64,000 bases of DNA. Origin: Prorocentrum cordatum. Lineage: Eukaryota; Sar; Dinophyceae; Prorocentrales; Prorocentraceae. Where the stretch lies: positions 248,001-312,000 of the forward strand of contig CAUYUJ010015695.1 of the NCBI GenBank assembly GCA_963575745.1. The letters are read 5' to 3'. How positions within the stretch are numbered: the first letter of the stretch is position 1; the number at the start of each line of letters is the position of its first letter. The notes under the pieces were generated by a model. The model worked only from the letters and a program-made list of their open reading frames with translations. It was not told the origin of the DNA and made no database searches. Positions 21,061 through 32,590 of this stretch are shown here, piece by piece. A program made the position numbers and the translations under genes.

Positions 21061-22076
21061 AACCTTCCTACCGCCGGGGGACTCGTAGAGCTTCCTCATA
21101 TTATATAATGTTCAAAAAAATCCAGAGAACGAATAGTTTTTCAGCCCAAGCGTTGTCAGACCTCTCAAGATGACTCTGCCAAAAAAAGGAACAGTTTGGC
21201 AACCCAGCTCGAGTATCAAACTGAGTTCAGACCTCTGAATGCGACGGGCGGACGCGTCTGATGTCTGCGAATCGACTCCTGTAATTACCAGCCCTGCAGC
21301 CCCCCTACAGCCCGAGTTAAGTGCAGAAAACCGAGGATGGCCCGAATAATACAATAGCTTCGCGGACCTAGTTCGAGCAGCAAACCGAGTTCCGAGCTCT
21401 GGGTTCGACAGACGGACGCGCCTGATGTCTCCAAATCGATTTCTGTGACCAGCAGCACTGTAGCACCCCCCCCCCGAGCACGAGTTAAGTGCAGAAAACC
21501 GAGAGCACTTCTCAAGCGACTCGAACAATACGAATAGTGTCGCGATTCTAGATCGGGCAGCAGACCGAGTTCAGAGCTTTCGATTCAACAGACGAACGCG
21601 CCGGATGATTCCCAATCGATTTCTGTGGCTATGAGCTCTGTAGCTGCTCTACAGCTCGAGTTAAGTACAGAAAACCGAGAGCGTCTGCTAAGATGACTCG
21701 AATAATACGAATAGGTTTGTGGACCTAGCTCGGCTAGCAGACCGATTTCAGACCTCTGGATTCAACAGGCGAACGCGCCTGATCATTCTGAATCGATTGG
21801 CTGTGCTTACCAGCTCTGTAGCTGTGCTTAAGCTCGACTAGTGTTCAGGAAACCGCCATCGCGTATCAAGATGACTTGAAACGGCTGATCCCGCCTGCCT
21901 GCTTTTTGGCAGTAAAAGGTACCCGATCGAGCTGAGATCAAGATGGCGAGCGGGAATAGGACCGAATATCATACGGGAATGGCGAGCGGGAATAGGACCG
22001 AATAGGACAAGAATGGCGAGCGGGAAAAATACTGGAGCTCAAACGAATTGTTGAATTTCGAGAACAAAACTGGGCG
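21061..22076 (+). repeat. Remainder of type A cassette after LINE B
   Basis: Right hairpin arm and CTCGTAGAGCTTCC (21068-21096), forward satellite (about 21170-21870), then a tail with a local triplication of ATGGCGAGCGGGAATAGGA (21940-22030). A run of eight or nine C interrupts one satellite copy near 21466. No gene. Confidence 0.6.
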
Positions 22077-23278
22077 CCGGCGGTAAACCGTCAACCTTCG
22101 TTACCGCCGGGGGACTCGTAGAGCTTCCTGACAACATGTAATGTCGAAAAACATTACACCGAAAAAGGAGTTTTTCAGCCCAAGCAATTTTAGACCTCTC
22201 GGATGCAACAGCCGAACGCCCCCGATGCTTCTGGATTGTCTTCTGTACGAGCTCTGTAGCTCTCCTACAGCCCAAGTTACGTGCGTAAATCGACAGCATC
22301 TCTCAAGATGACTCGAACAATGCGAATAGTTTGGCAAACCTAGCTCGAGTATCAGACCGAGTTCAGACCTCTGCATACGCGTCTGATGTCTCTAAATCGA
22401 TTCCTGTGATTACCAGCCCTGCAGCCCCCTCTACAGCCCGAGCTAAGTGCAGGAAACACACAGCACCTCTCAGGATGACTCGAAGAATACGAATAGCTTC
22501 GCGGACCTAGTTCGGGCAGCAGACAGAATTCGGAGCTCTGCATTCGACAGGCGGACGCGCCTGATGTCTCCGAATCGATTCCAGTGATTACCAGCCATGC
22601 AGCCCCCCTACAGCCCGAGTTAAGTGCAGAGAACCGACGGCATCTCTCAAGATGACTCGAACAATACGAATAGTTTCGCGATTCTAGATCGGGCAGCAGA
22701 CCGAGTTCAGAGCTCTGGATTCACCAGAGAATGGCCACTGATGATTCTGAATCAGATTCTGTACGTATCAGCTATGCAGCTGTCCTGTAGCTCGAGTTAA
22801 GTGCAGAAAACCGAGAGCGTCTGTCAAGATGACTCGAATAATACGAATAGGTTTGCGGACCTAGCTCGGCTAGCAGACCGAGTTCAGACCTCTGGGTTCA
22901 ACAGGCGAACGCGCCTGATCATTCTGAATCGATTAGCTGTGCTTGCCAGCTCTGTAGTTGTCCTCAAAGTCGAGTTATCTTGAGAAAACCGACAGCGCGT
23001 GACAAGATGACTCGAAACGGCCGATCCCGCCCGTGTGCTTTTTGGCAGTAAAAGGTACCCGATCGAGCTGAGATCAAGATGGCGAGCGGGAATAAGATCG
23101 AATATCACGGGAAAAAAATACTAGAGCTCTAACGAATGGTTGAATTTCGAGAACAAAATTTTTAACCGACCCAAAGTCACCAAAAGGTCCGTCGAGATTT
23201 TTCTTGCCGACTAGCTCTCCAACGCCCCGGAATTACTCTTAAGCTTCCACCAATGGCTCGCTCAGGGAAGCTCTACGA
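22077..23278 (+). mobile_element. Complete type A cassette with both inverted ends
   Basis: The best example. Hairpin arms 22077-22086 and 22101-22110; terminal repeat CTCGTAGAGCTTCC at 22115-22128; forward satellite; tail from about 23007; and the opposite terminal repeat GGAAGCTCTACGA at 23266-23278. It is about 1.2 kb with no coding frame that is not satellite. The structure suggests a non-autonomous mobile unit that has captured satellite DNA, or a satellite higher-order unit. Confidence 0.65.
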
Positions 23279-23283
23279 CTTAC

Positions 23284-24904
23284 TGGGCGCCGGCGGTAAA
23301 CCGTCAACCTTTGTTACCGCCGGGGGACTCGTAGAGCTTCCTGACAACCTATAATGTCGAAAAACATTACACAGAAAAAATAGTTTTTCAGCCCAAGCAA
23401 TTTCAGACCTCTCGGATGCAACAGCCGAACGCCCCCGATGCTTCTGGATTGTCTTCTGCACGAGCTCTGTAGCTCTCCTACAGCCCGAGTTACGTGCGGA
23501 AACCGACAGCACCTCTCAAGATGACTCGAAGAATACGGAAAGGTTGGCAACCTAGCTCGAGTATCAGACCGAGTTCAGACCTCTGCATGCGACAGGCGGA
23601 CGCGTCTGATGTCTCTGAATCGATTCCTGTGATTACCAGCCCTGCAGCCCCCCCTAAAAGCCCGAGTTAAGTGCAGGAAACCGACAGCACCTCTCAGGAT
23701 GACTCGAACAATACGAATAGTTTCGCGGACCTAGTTCGGGCAGCAGACAGATTTCGGAGCTCTGGATTCGAAAGGCGGACGCGCCTGATGTCTCCGAATC
23801 GATTCCAGTGATTACCAGCCATGCAGCCCCCCTACAGCCCGAGTTAAGTGCAGAGAACCGACAGCATCTCTCAAGATGACTCGAACAATAGAATAGTTTC
23901 GCGATTCTGGATCGGGTAGCAGACCGAGTTCAGAGCTCTGGATTCAACAGACAACAGCCACACTGATGATTCTGAATCAGATTCTGTACGTATGAGCTCT
24001 GTACCTCGTAGAGCTCTTCGGCATCGATGAGCTAGAGGAATTCCGGCGCGGGGTGGAGCTAGTTGGCCCACCCGGCCGAGGCGGACAATGTGACAACTTT
24101 TGGGTGGTTTTGCGAATATTTGAAAGATATTTGACAATTCATTTTGAGAAACCATATTTTTCGCACCTGTAGTGGGTTTTGCCGCGTCTGCCAATAAAAT
24201 TTCCAAGTCTGTAGGTGCAGTATTACTATCAAAAGACTTGGGGGAACCGGCGTTGAGTAAAAGCAGAAAAACGTGTTTTTTCTAGTTTTTTCTTTCTCGC
24301 TCCAGAAGCTTTCTCTCCGTGTTCAGACGATCGCCGTGCAAGAAAAGAGCTCTACGAGGTTCCCGGCGGTAGCCAGGTTGACGGTTTACCGCCGGTTCCA
24401 GCAGCTGTCCTGTAGCTCGAGTTAAGTACAGAAAACCGAGAGTGTCTGTCAAAATGACTCGAATAATACGAATAGGTTTGCGGACCTAGCTCGGCTAGCA
24501 GACCGAGTTCAGACCTTTCGGTTCGACAGGCGAACGCGCCTGATTATTCTGAATCGATTAGCTGTGCTTACCAGCTCTGTAGCTGTCCTGAAGCTCGAGT
24601 TATCTCGTGAAAACCGTCACCGCGTGACAAGATGACTCGAAACGGCAGATCCCGCCCGTGTGCTTTTTGGCAGTAAAATTTACCCGATCGAGCTGAGATC
24701 AAGATGGCGAGCGGGAATAAGATCGAATATCACGGGAAAAAATACTACAGCTCTAACGAATGGTTGAATTTCGAGAACAAAATTTTCAACCGACCAAAAG
24801 TCAGCAAAAGTTCCGTCGAGATTTTTCTTGCCAACTAGCTCTCCAGCGCCCCGGAATTACTCTTAAGCTTCCAGCAATAACTTGCTAAGGGAAGCTCTAC
24901 GAGT
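23284..24904 (+). mobile_element. Type A cassette containing a nested type B
   Basis: Hairpin arms 23290-23299 and 23314-23323, forward satellite to 24002, then a reversed type B (24003-24398) with its own hairpin (24363-24395). Satellite then resumes in the middle of the repeat (GCTGTCCTGTAGCTCGAG), and the cassette ends with tail and perfect GGAAGCTCTACGAG at 24890-24903. Type B therefore moved into an existing type A. Confidence 0.65.
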
Positions 24905-26200
24905 TATTTTCATCCCCAAACTGGGCGCGGGCGGTACACCGTCAACCTTTGTTACCGCCGGGGGACTCGTAGAGCTTCCTGACAACATATAATGTCTAAA
25001 AAAAATAACACATAAACAATAGTTTTCAGCCCAAGCAATTTCAAACCTCTCGGATGCAACAGCCGAACGCCCCCGATGCTTCTGGATTGTCTTCTGTACA
25101 AGCTCTGTAGCTCTCCTACAGCCCGAGTTACGTGCGTAAATCGACAGCACCTCTCAAGATTACTCGAACCATACGAATAGTTTGGCATACCTAGCTCGAG
25201 TATCAGACCGAGTTCAGACCTCTCCATGCGACAGGCGGACGCGTCTGATGTCTCTGAATCGATTCCTGTGATTACCAGCCCTGCAGCCCCTCCTACAGCC
25301 CGAGTTAAGTGCAGGAAACCGACAGCACCTCTGAGGATGACTCGAACAATACGAATAGTTTCGCAGACCTAGTTCGGGCAGCAGACAGAGTTCGGAGCTC
25401 TGGATTCGAAAGGCGGACGCACCTGATGTCTCCGAATCGATTCCAGTGATTAACAGCCATGCAGCGCCGCTACAGCCCGAGTTAAGTGCAGAGAACCGGC
25501 AGCATCTCTCAAGACGACTCGAACAGTACGAATAGTGTCGCGATTTTAGATCGGGCAGCAGACCGAGTTCAGAGCTCTAGATTCAAAAAACAACGGCCAC
25601 TGATGATTGTGAATCAGATTCTGTACGCATCAGCTCTGTAGCTGTCCAGTAGCTCGAGTTCAGTACAGAAAATCGAATGCGTCTGCCAAGATGACTCGAA
25701 TAATACGACTAGGTTTGCGGACCTAGCTCGGCTGGCAGACCGAGTTCAGACCTCTGGCTTCAATAGGCAAACGCGCCTGATCATTCTGAATCGATTAGCT
25801 GTGCTTACCAGCTCTACAGCTGTCCGGAAGCTCGCGCTATCTTGAGAAAACCGTCACCGCGTATCAAGATGACCCGAAACGGCCGATCCCGCCGCAGTGC
25901 TTTTTCGCAGTAAAAGGTACCCGATCGAGCTAAGATCAAGATGGCGAGCGGGAATAAGATCGAATATCATGGGAAAAATACTAGAGCTCTAACGAATGGT
26001 TGAATTTCGAGAACAAAATTTTTAACCGACCCAAAGTCACCAAAAGGTCCGTCGAGATTTTTCTTGCCGACTAGCTCTCCAACGCCCCGGAATTACTCTT
26101 AAGCTTTCAGCAATTACTTGCTAAGGGAAGCTCTACGAGTTAAGTCAGCAAAAGGTCCGTCGAGATTTTCCTTGCCAACTAGCTCTCCGGCGCCCCGGAA
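24905..26200 (+). repeat. Type A cassette
   Basis: A slightly altered hairpin (24928-24961), forward satellite about 25010-25860, tail about 25870-26140 ending GGGAAGCTCTACGAG, then a partial duplicate of the tail (26142-26200). No gene. Confidence 0.65.
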
Positions 26201-27470
26201 TTACTGGGCGCCGGCGGTAAACCGTCAACCTTCGTTACCGCCGAAAACTCGTAGAGCTTCCTGAGCATATATAATGTCGAAAAACATTGCAGAGAACGAA
26301 TAGTTTTTCAGCCTAAGCGATTTCAGACCTCTCGATGCAACAGCCAAACGCTCTCATGATTCTGGATCGTTTCCTGTGCGCACGAGCTCCGCAGCTCTCC
26401 CACAGCCCGAGTTACGTGCGAAAATCGACAACCTCTCAAGATCACTCGAACATTACAAATAGTTTCGCAAATATAGCTCGAGTATCAGACCGAGATCAGA
26501 CATCTGAATGCAACAGGCGGACGCGCCTGATGTCCCCGAATCGATTCCTGTGATTACCAGCCCTGCAGCCCCCTTACAGCCCGAATTAAGTGCAGAAAAT
26601 CGACAGCACCTCTGAAGATGACTGGAACCATACGAATAGCTTCGCGGACCTAGCTCGGGCAGGTAGGCCGAGCTCAGGGCTCTGACTGCGAAAGGTGGAC
26701 GTAAGTGATGTCTCCGAATTGATTTCAGTGATTACCAGCCCAGCCCCCTTACAGCTCGAGTTAAGTGCAGAAAAACGGACAGCATCTCTCAAGATGACTC
26801 GACGAATACGAATAGTTTTGCGAACCTAGCTCGGGCAGCACACCGAGTTCCGAGCTCTGGATTCGGCAGGCGGGCGCGCCTGATGTCGCCGAATCGATTC
26901 TTCTGAGTACGAGCCCTGTAGCCCCCCTAGAACCCGAGTTAAGTGCAGAAAACTGTCAGCACCTCTCAAGATGACTTCAATAACACGAATAGCTTCGCGA
27001 ACCTAGCTCGGGCAGCAGACCGAGTTCAGACCTCTAGATGGAACAGACGAACGCGTCTGATGATTCGCAATCGATTTCTGTGAGAATGAGCTCTGTAGCT
27101 GCCCTACAGCTCGAGTTAAGTACAAAATACCGACAACGCGTATCAAGACGACTCGAAACAGCCGATCCCGCCGCGATGCTTTTTTACAGAAATATATACC
27201 CGATCGAGCTGAGATTAAGATGGCGAGCGGGAATAAGATCGAATATGGTCAGAAAAATACTAGAGCTCAAACGAATTGTTGAATTTCGAGAACAAAATTT
27301 TCAACCGACCGAAAGTCAGCAAAAGGTCCGTCGAGATTTTTCCTGCCAACTAGCTCTCCAGCGCGCAGGAATTACTCTTAAGCTTCCAGCAACTAGCTCA
27401 GGGAAGCTCTACGAGTTATTTTCAACCGACCAAAAGTCAGCAAAAAGTCCGTCGAGACTTTTCTTGCCAA
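26201..27470 (+). repeat. Type A cassette
   Basis: Hairpin arms 26211-26220 and 26235-26243, forward satellite about 26330-27140, tail 27150-27420, and a second short tail copy to 27470. No gene. Confidence 0.65.
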
Positions 27471-28620
27471 CTGGGCGCCGGCGGTAAACCGTCAACCTTT
27501 GTTACCGCCGGGGGACTCGTAGAGCTTCCTGACAACGTATAATGCCGAAAAAAATTAAACAGAAAAAATCGTGTTTCAGCCCAAGTAATTTCAGACCTCT
27601 CGGATGCAACAGCCGAACGCCCCCGATGCTTCTGGATTGTCTTCTGCACGAGCTCTGTAGCTCTGCTACAGCCCGGTTACGTGCGTGAATCGACAGCACC
27701 TCTCAAGATGACTCGAACAATACGAATAGTTTGGCAAACCTAGCTCGAGTATTAGACCGAGTTCAGACCTCTGCATGCGACGTCTGATGTCTCTGAATCG
27801 ATTCCTGTGATTACCAGCCCTGCAGCCCCGACTACAGCCCGAGTTAAGTGCAGGAAACCGACAGCACCTCTCAGGATGACTCGAACAATACGAATAGTTT
27901 CGCGGACCTAGTTCGGGCAGCAAACAGAGTTCGGAGCTCTGGATTCGAAAGGCGGACGCGCCTCCTCTGAACCGATTCCAGTGACTACCAGCCATGCAAC
28001 CCCCCTACAGCCCGAGTTATGCAGAGAACCGACAGCATCTCTCAAGATGACTCGAACAGTACGAATAATTTCGCGATTCTAGATCGGGCAGCAGACTAAG
28101 TTCAGAGCTCTGGATTCAACAGACAACGGCCACTGATGATTCTGAATGAGATTCTGTACGTATCAGATCTGCAGCTGTCCTGTAGCTCGAGTTAAGTAAG
28201 AAAACCGAGAGCGTATGTCAAGATGACTTGAATAATACGAATAGGTTTACGGACCTAGCTCGGCTAGCAGACCGAGTTCAAACCTCTGGGTTCAACAGGC
28301 TAACGCGCCTGATCATTCTGAATCGATTAGCTGTGCTTACCAGCTCTGTAGCTGTCCTGAAGCTCAAGTTATCTTGAGAAAACCGTCACCGCGTATCAAG
28401 ATGACTCGAAACAGCCGATCCCGCCCGTGTGCTTTTCGACAGTAAAAGGTACCCGATCGAGCTGATATTTGGCGAGCGGGAATAAGATCGAATATCACGG
28501 GAAAAAATACGAGAGCTCTAACGAAGTGTTGAATTTCGAGAATAAAATTTTCAACCGACCAAAAGTCAGCAAAAGGGCCGTCGAGATTTTTCTTGCCAAC
28601 TAGCTCCAGTGCCCTGGAAT
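27471..28620 (+). repeat. Type A cassette
   Basis: Hairpin arms 27478-27487 and 27502-27511, forward satellite to about 28390, tail to 28620. Its first 300 bases closely match those at 22077, 23284 and 24922, so these four are one recent subfamily. No gene. Confidence 0.65.
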
Positions 28621-29345
28621 TACTGAGAACCGGCGGTGAACCGTCAACCTGGCTACCGCCGGGAACCTCGTAGAGCTCTTTTCTTGCACAGCAATCGTCG
28701 GAACACATGAAGAAAGCTTCTGGAGCGAGAAACGAAAAATTCGAAAAAACACTTTTCTGTTTTTATCCAACGTCGGTTCCCCCAAGTGTTTTGATAGTAT
28801 AATGCACCTAGGAAGCTTGATTTTTTTCGTGTCGACATGAAAATCGTTCCTCCAAATGCTTTGACAATAAAAGTGCGCCTAGCTCATCGATGCCGAATGC
28901 TCTTAAGCTTCCAGCACTAGGTAGCGTCCCAAACCCGGAGAGCGAAAGGAGCCTGAGGAACTTGGTAGCGTCCATTCTAGCGTCAAAAATCTCTCAGAGC
29001 AAAGAGACCCTTGGGACGGGAATTGGCAGCGTCAAAAACCCGGAGCGCAAAGAAGACACGCACTGGTAACGGCGGTGAACCGTCAACCTCGTCACGCCAG
29101 GGACCTCGTAGAGCGCGTAAGATGCTCAGAGTCGAAGAAGAAAGAGAGCTTATCGAGGCATTTCTGACATGTATTTTTTTTCTTACCGACATGAAGATGG
29201 TTCCTCAAGTGTTTCGATAGTAAATTTGCGCCCACAGAGCTCATATTAAAACGCAGAGGCCTTCAGATTCGTAAAGAGGTGCGAAAAATATGGTTTCTAA
29301 AACTAAATTTCCAAATATATTTCAAACTGGAACCGTCAACCTCGT
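28621..29345 (+). repeat. Type B fragments and dispersed-motif cluster
   Basis: A hairpin (28630-28663) and type B start, cut short at about 28830. Two copies of GTCGACATGAA / GGTTCC..CCAAGTG follow, then GGTAGCGTCC motifs at 28918, 28960 and 29022, a degenerate hairpin (29070-29100) and another type B fragment. This is a rubble of repeat ends without a gene. Confidence 0.5.
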
Positions 29346-30465
29346 CACCGCCGGGAACCTCGTAGAGCTCTTTCCTTGCACGGCGATCTTCGGAAAGTAT
29401 CTCGAGCAAGAAACCAAAACCTCGGAAAATCACGTTTTCCTGTTTTTATTCAACGTTGGTTCCCCAAGTGTTGTAATAGTAATACTGCATCTATGGTCCT
29501 GAATATTTTTCTGTCGAACGCGCCATTACTAGCTCCACCCCGCGCCGGAATTCCTCTAGCTGATCGATGGCGAAGAATTTACCGAGGTATAATGGCAAAA
29601 CCGACTAGAAGTTACCACTTTCGTTCCTCGCCGGGTTGGCCAGCTGCATGCCGGCGATAAACTGTCAACCTTCGTTATCGCCAGATGAGTCGTAGAGCTT
29701 CCTGACAACATATAAGGTCGGATAAAAATAGACTGGAAAAATATTTCTTCAGCCCAAGGAATTTCAGATCTCTCGCAATGCAGCCGCGCCCGCCTGTCGC
29801 ATGGAGAGGTCTGAACTCGATCTGATACTCGATCTAGGTTTTTAAACTATTCGTATTGTTCGAGTCATCTTCAGAGTTGCTGTCGATGAACGCACAACTC
29901 GCGCTGTAGCAGAGCTACAGAGCTATAATCCAGAAGCATCGGGGGCGTTCGGCTGTTGTGCGAACTTTGGTCGGTTCGACGAACTTCGTGAGAGATGTTT
30001 TGAGATCTGATAGTTTTCGCACCTGTAGTGGGTTATTCAGCGTTCGCTAGTCAATTCTGAGGTCTGTAGGTGCATTTTTCATAGTAAACACTTGACGGAA
30101 CCGTTTTGCATAGATTCCTGTGATAAACAGCCCTGCAGCCGCCCTAAAGCCCGGAAGTGCATCAAACTAAGAGTATCTCTCTAGATAACTGGAATTTTAC
30201 AAATCGTTTCGCAGATCTAGTTCGGGCAGCAGGCAGAGTTCGAAACTCTGTATTCGATGCGCCTGATGTCTTCGAATCGATTCCAGTGATTCCCGGCCAG
30301 CATCTCTCAAGATGACTCGAACAATACCAACAGGCAGCAAACCGACTTCAGAGCTTTGTATTCAACAGACAACGGCCACTGATGATTCTGAATCAGATTA
30401 TCAGCTATATAACTGTTCTGTAGCTCGAGGTAAGTACAGAAAATCGAGCGCGTCTGTAGCGTCCA
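29346..30465 (+). repeat. Decayed type B and type A sequence with covaried hairpin
   Basis: A type B start at 29346. A hairpin at 29651-29683 has arms GGCGATAA and TTATCGCC: both arms changed at the same pair relative to GGCGGTAA/TTACCGCC. Then come short satellite pieces in both orientations, more diverged than elsewhere. No gene is seen. Confidence 0.5.
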
Positions 30466-31530
30466 CTGGGCGCCGGCGGTAAACCGTCAACCTTTGTTAC
30501 CGCCGGGGGACTCGCAGAGCTTCATGACAACATATACTGTCGGAAAAAATTGCAGAGAACGAATAGTTTGCCAGCCCAACTCGAGTATCAGACCGAGTTC
30601 AGACCTCTAAATGGGACAGACGGACGCATCTGATGTCTTCGAACCGATTCCTGTGATTACCAGCTCTGCAGCCTCCCTACAGCCCGAATTAAGTGCAGAA
30701 CGCCAAGAGTAGCTCTCGAGATGACTGGAAGAATACGAACAGTTTCGTGATTCTGGATCGCGCAACAGACCGAGTTCAGAGCTCTGGATTCAACAGGCGA
30801 ACGCGCCTGATGATTCTGAGTGCGGTAGCTGTGCTTACGAGCACTGTAGCTGCCCTACAGCTCCAGTTAAGTGGAAAATGCCGATAACGCGTATCAGGTT
30901 GACTCGAATAATACGAATAGGTTTGCGGACCTAGCTCTGCTAGCAGACCGATTTTAGACCTATGGAATCAACAGGCGAACGCGGCTGATCATTCTGAGTG
31001 CGATACGAGTGCTTACCAGCACTGCAGCTGTCCTACAGCTCGATTCAAGTAGAAAATACCGACAACGCGTATCAAGTTGACTCGAATAACACAAACAGGT
31101 TTGCGGACCTAGCTCGGCTGACAGACCGGGTTCAGACCTCTGGGTTCAACAGGCGAACGCGCCTGATCATTCTGCATGCGTTAGCTGTGCTGACCAGCTC
31201 TGTAGCTGCCCTAGAGCTCGAGTTATGTTCAGAAAACCGTCAGCACATATCAAGATGACTCGAAACGGCCGATCCCGCCAGAGTGCTTTTTGGCCTTCAA
31301 AGTTACCCGATCGAGCTGAGATCAAGATGGAGAGCGGTAATAAGATCGAATATCACGGAAAAAAAAATACTAGAGCTTAAACGAATTGTCAAATTTCGAG
31401 AACAAAATTTTCAACCGAGCAAAAGTCATCAAAAGTTCCGTCGAAATTTTTCTTGCCAACTAGCTCTCCAGCGCGCCGGAATTACTCTTAGCTTCCAGCT
31501 AAAACTTGCCAATGGAAGCTCTACGAGTTA
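30466..31530 (+). repeat. Type A cassette
   Basis: Hairpin arms 30473-30482 and 30497-30506, forward satellite to 31255, tail 31260-31530 ending GGAAGCTCTACGAGTT. No gene. Confidence 0.65.
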
Positions 31531-32096
31531 TTTGAAGCGTAAAGAACCCGGAGACTAAAGAGAATCTCGAAGATAGGACCTTCTGTTGTCCAAAACCCGG
31601 ATAGCCAAGCGCGAGACACGCCCGCGAAGGCGGCGTCTCGTCGCGCAAGCGCACTTTGGTAGCGTTCAAAATCCGAAGAGCACTTGTAAGCGTCCAAAAC
31701 CCGGATAGCGAAGCCAAGCGCGGAACGCCGGACGGGGACCTCTGCCAGGCCGCCTGAAACTGGCGCCGGCGGTGAACCGTCAACCTGGTCACCGCCGGGA
31801 ACCTCGTAGAGCTCCTTGAATCCGTGAGAAAGCTCAGCATCAAAGCGGGAGCTTCTGGGAGCTTTTCTACAAAAACTTCAAGTTGAGATTTTTTCGGAGT
31901 CAACATGAAGTCGGTTCCTTCAAGTGAACTGGTACTGAAAATGACTCTAGATGGCCGAGCTGATCAGGGAACGAAGTTTATATCTCAATGCTCGGAGTAA
32001 AAATCTGCTTTTTCAAAATGAATTGTCAAATATCTTTCAAAAAATTGCAAAACCACCCAAAAGTTGTCACATTGTCCGCCTCGGCCGGCTGGACCA
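31531..32096 (+). repeat. Dispersed-motif cluster, hairpin and type B
   Basis: Four copies of the AAAACCCGGATAGC-type motif lie between 31540 and 31720. A perfect hairpin follows (CCGGCGGTGA 31766-31775, TCACCGCCGG 31789-31798), then a type B body that stops at about 32096, where unrelated sequence begins. Confidence 0.6.
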
Positions 32097-32590
32097 AAGT
32101 TCTCACTCCCAGCGAAGCTATTCATATGAAGTCTCGCGCTCTCAGTGAGAGCGCGAGACCATTCTGCGTCGACAAACATGCACCAGAACTCTCTAGGTCA
32201 CCCATAGATGGATATAAATTAGAAAAAAAATCATCCGACACAAAAAATACAAAATTGTACAAATCGATATTTTTCATTGATTTTGAAAATTCTAATCAAT
32301 TTGGGCACTCTCGAGGCTCCCATTCGATGTCTCGCATGTCGCTACTTCGATTGGAATGTACCTGGCATGCATAGCATGCACTCAGCTCGAGTTATCATCG
32401 AAACACCGTTCGCAACACGCATACATAGAGACAGTATTTCGAGCATAACTCCTGACTCAGCCATTTCTAGGAACTCTCGAGCTTCCAGTGTGACGCGCCA
32501 GATCATTCTGCATCGACTGGTGTGCGTGAGAGGTCTGTAGCTTGCTGACAGCTCGAGTTAAGTAAAGCCAACCACCGTCACCTGCCAAAC
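32097..32590. other. Unclassified AT-richer island with 29-base palindrome
   Basis: A stretch unlike the surrounding repeats. At 32131-32159, GTCTCGCGCTCTCA and its exact reverse complement are separated by one base. An A/T-rich segment (32215-32300) and a direct/inverted GCATGC cluster (about 32369-32380) follow. No ORF of convincing length. It may be an insertion into the type B copy. Confidence 0.5.
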
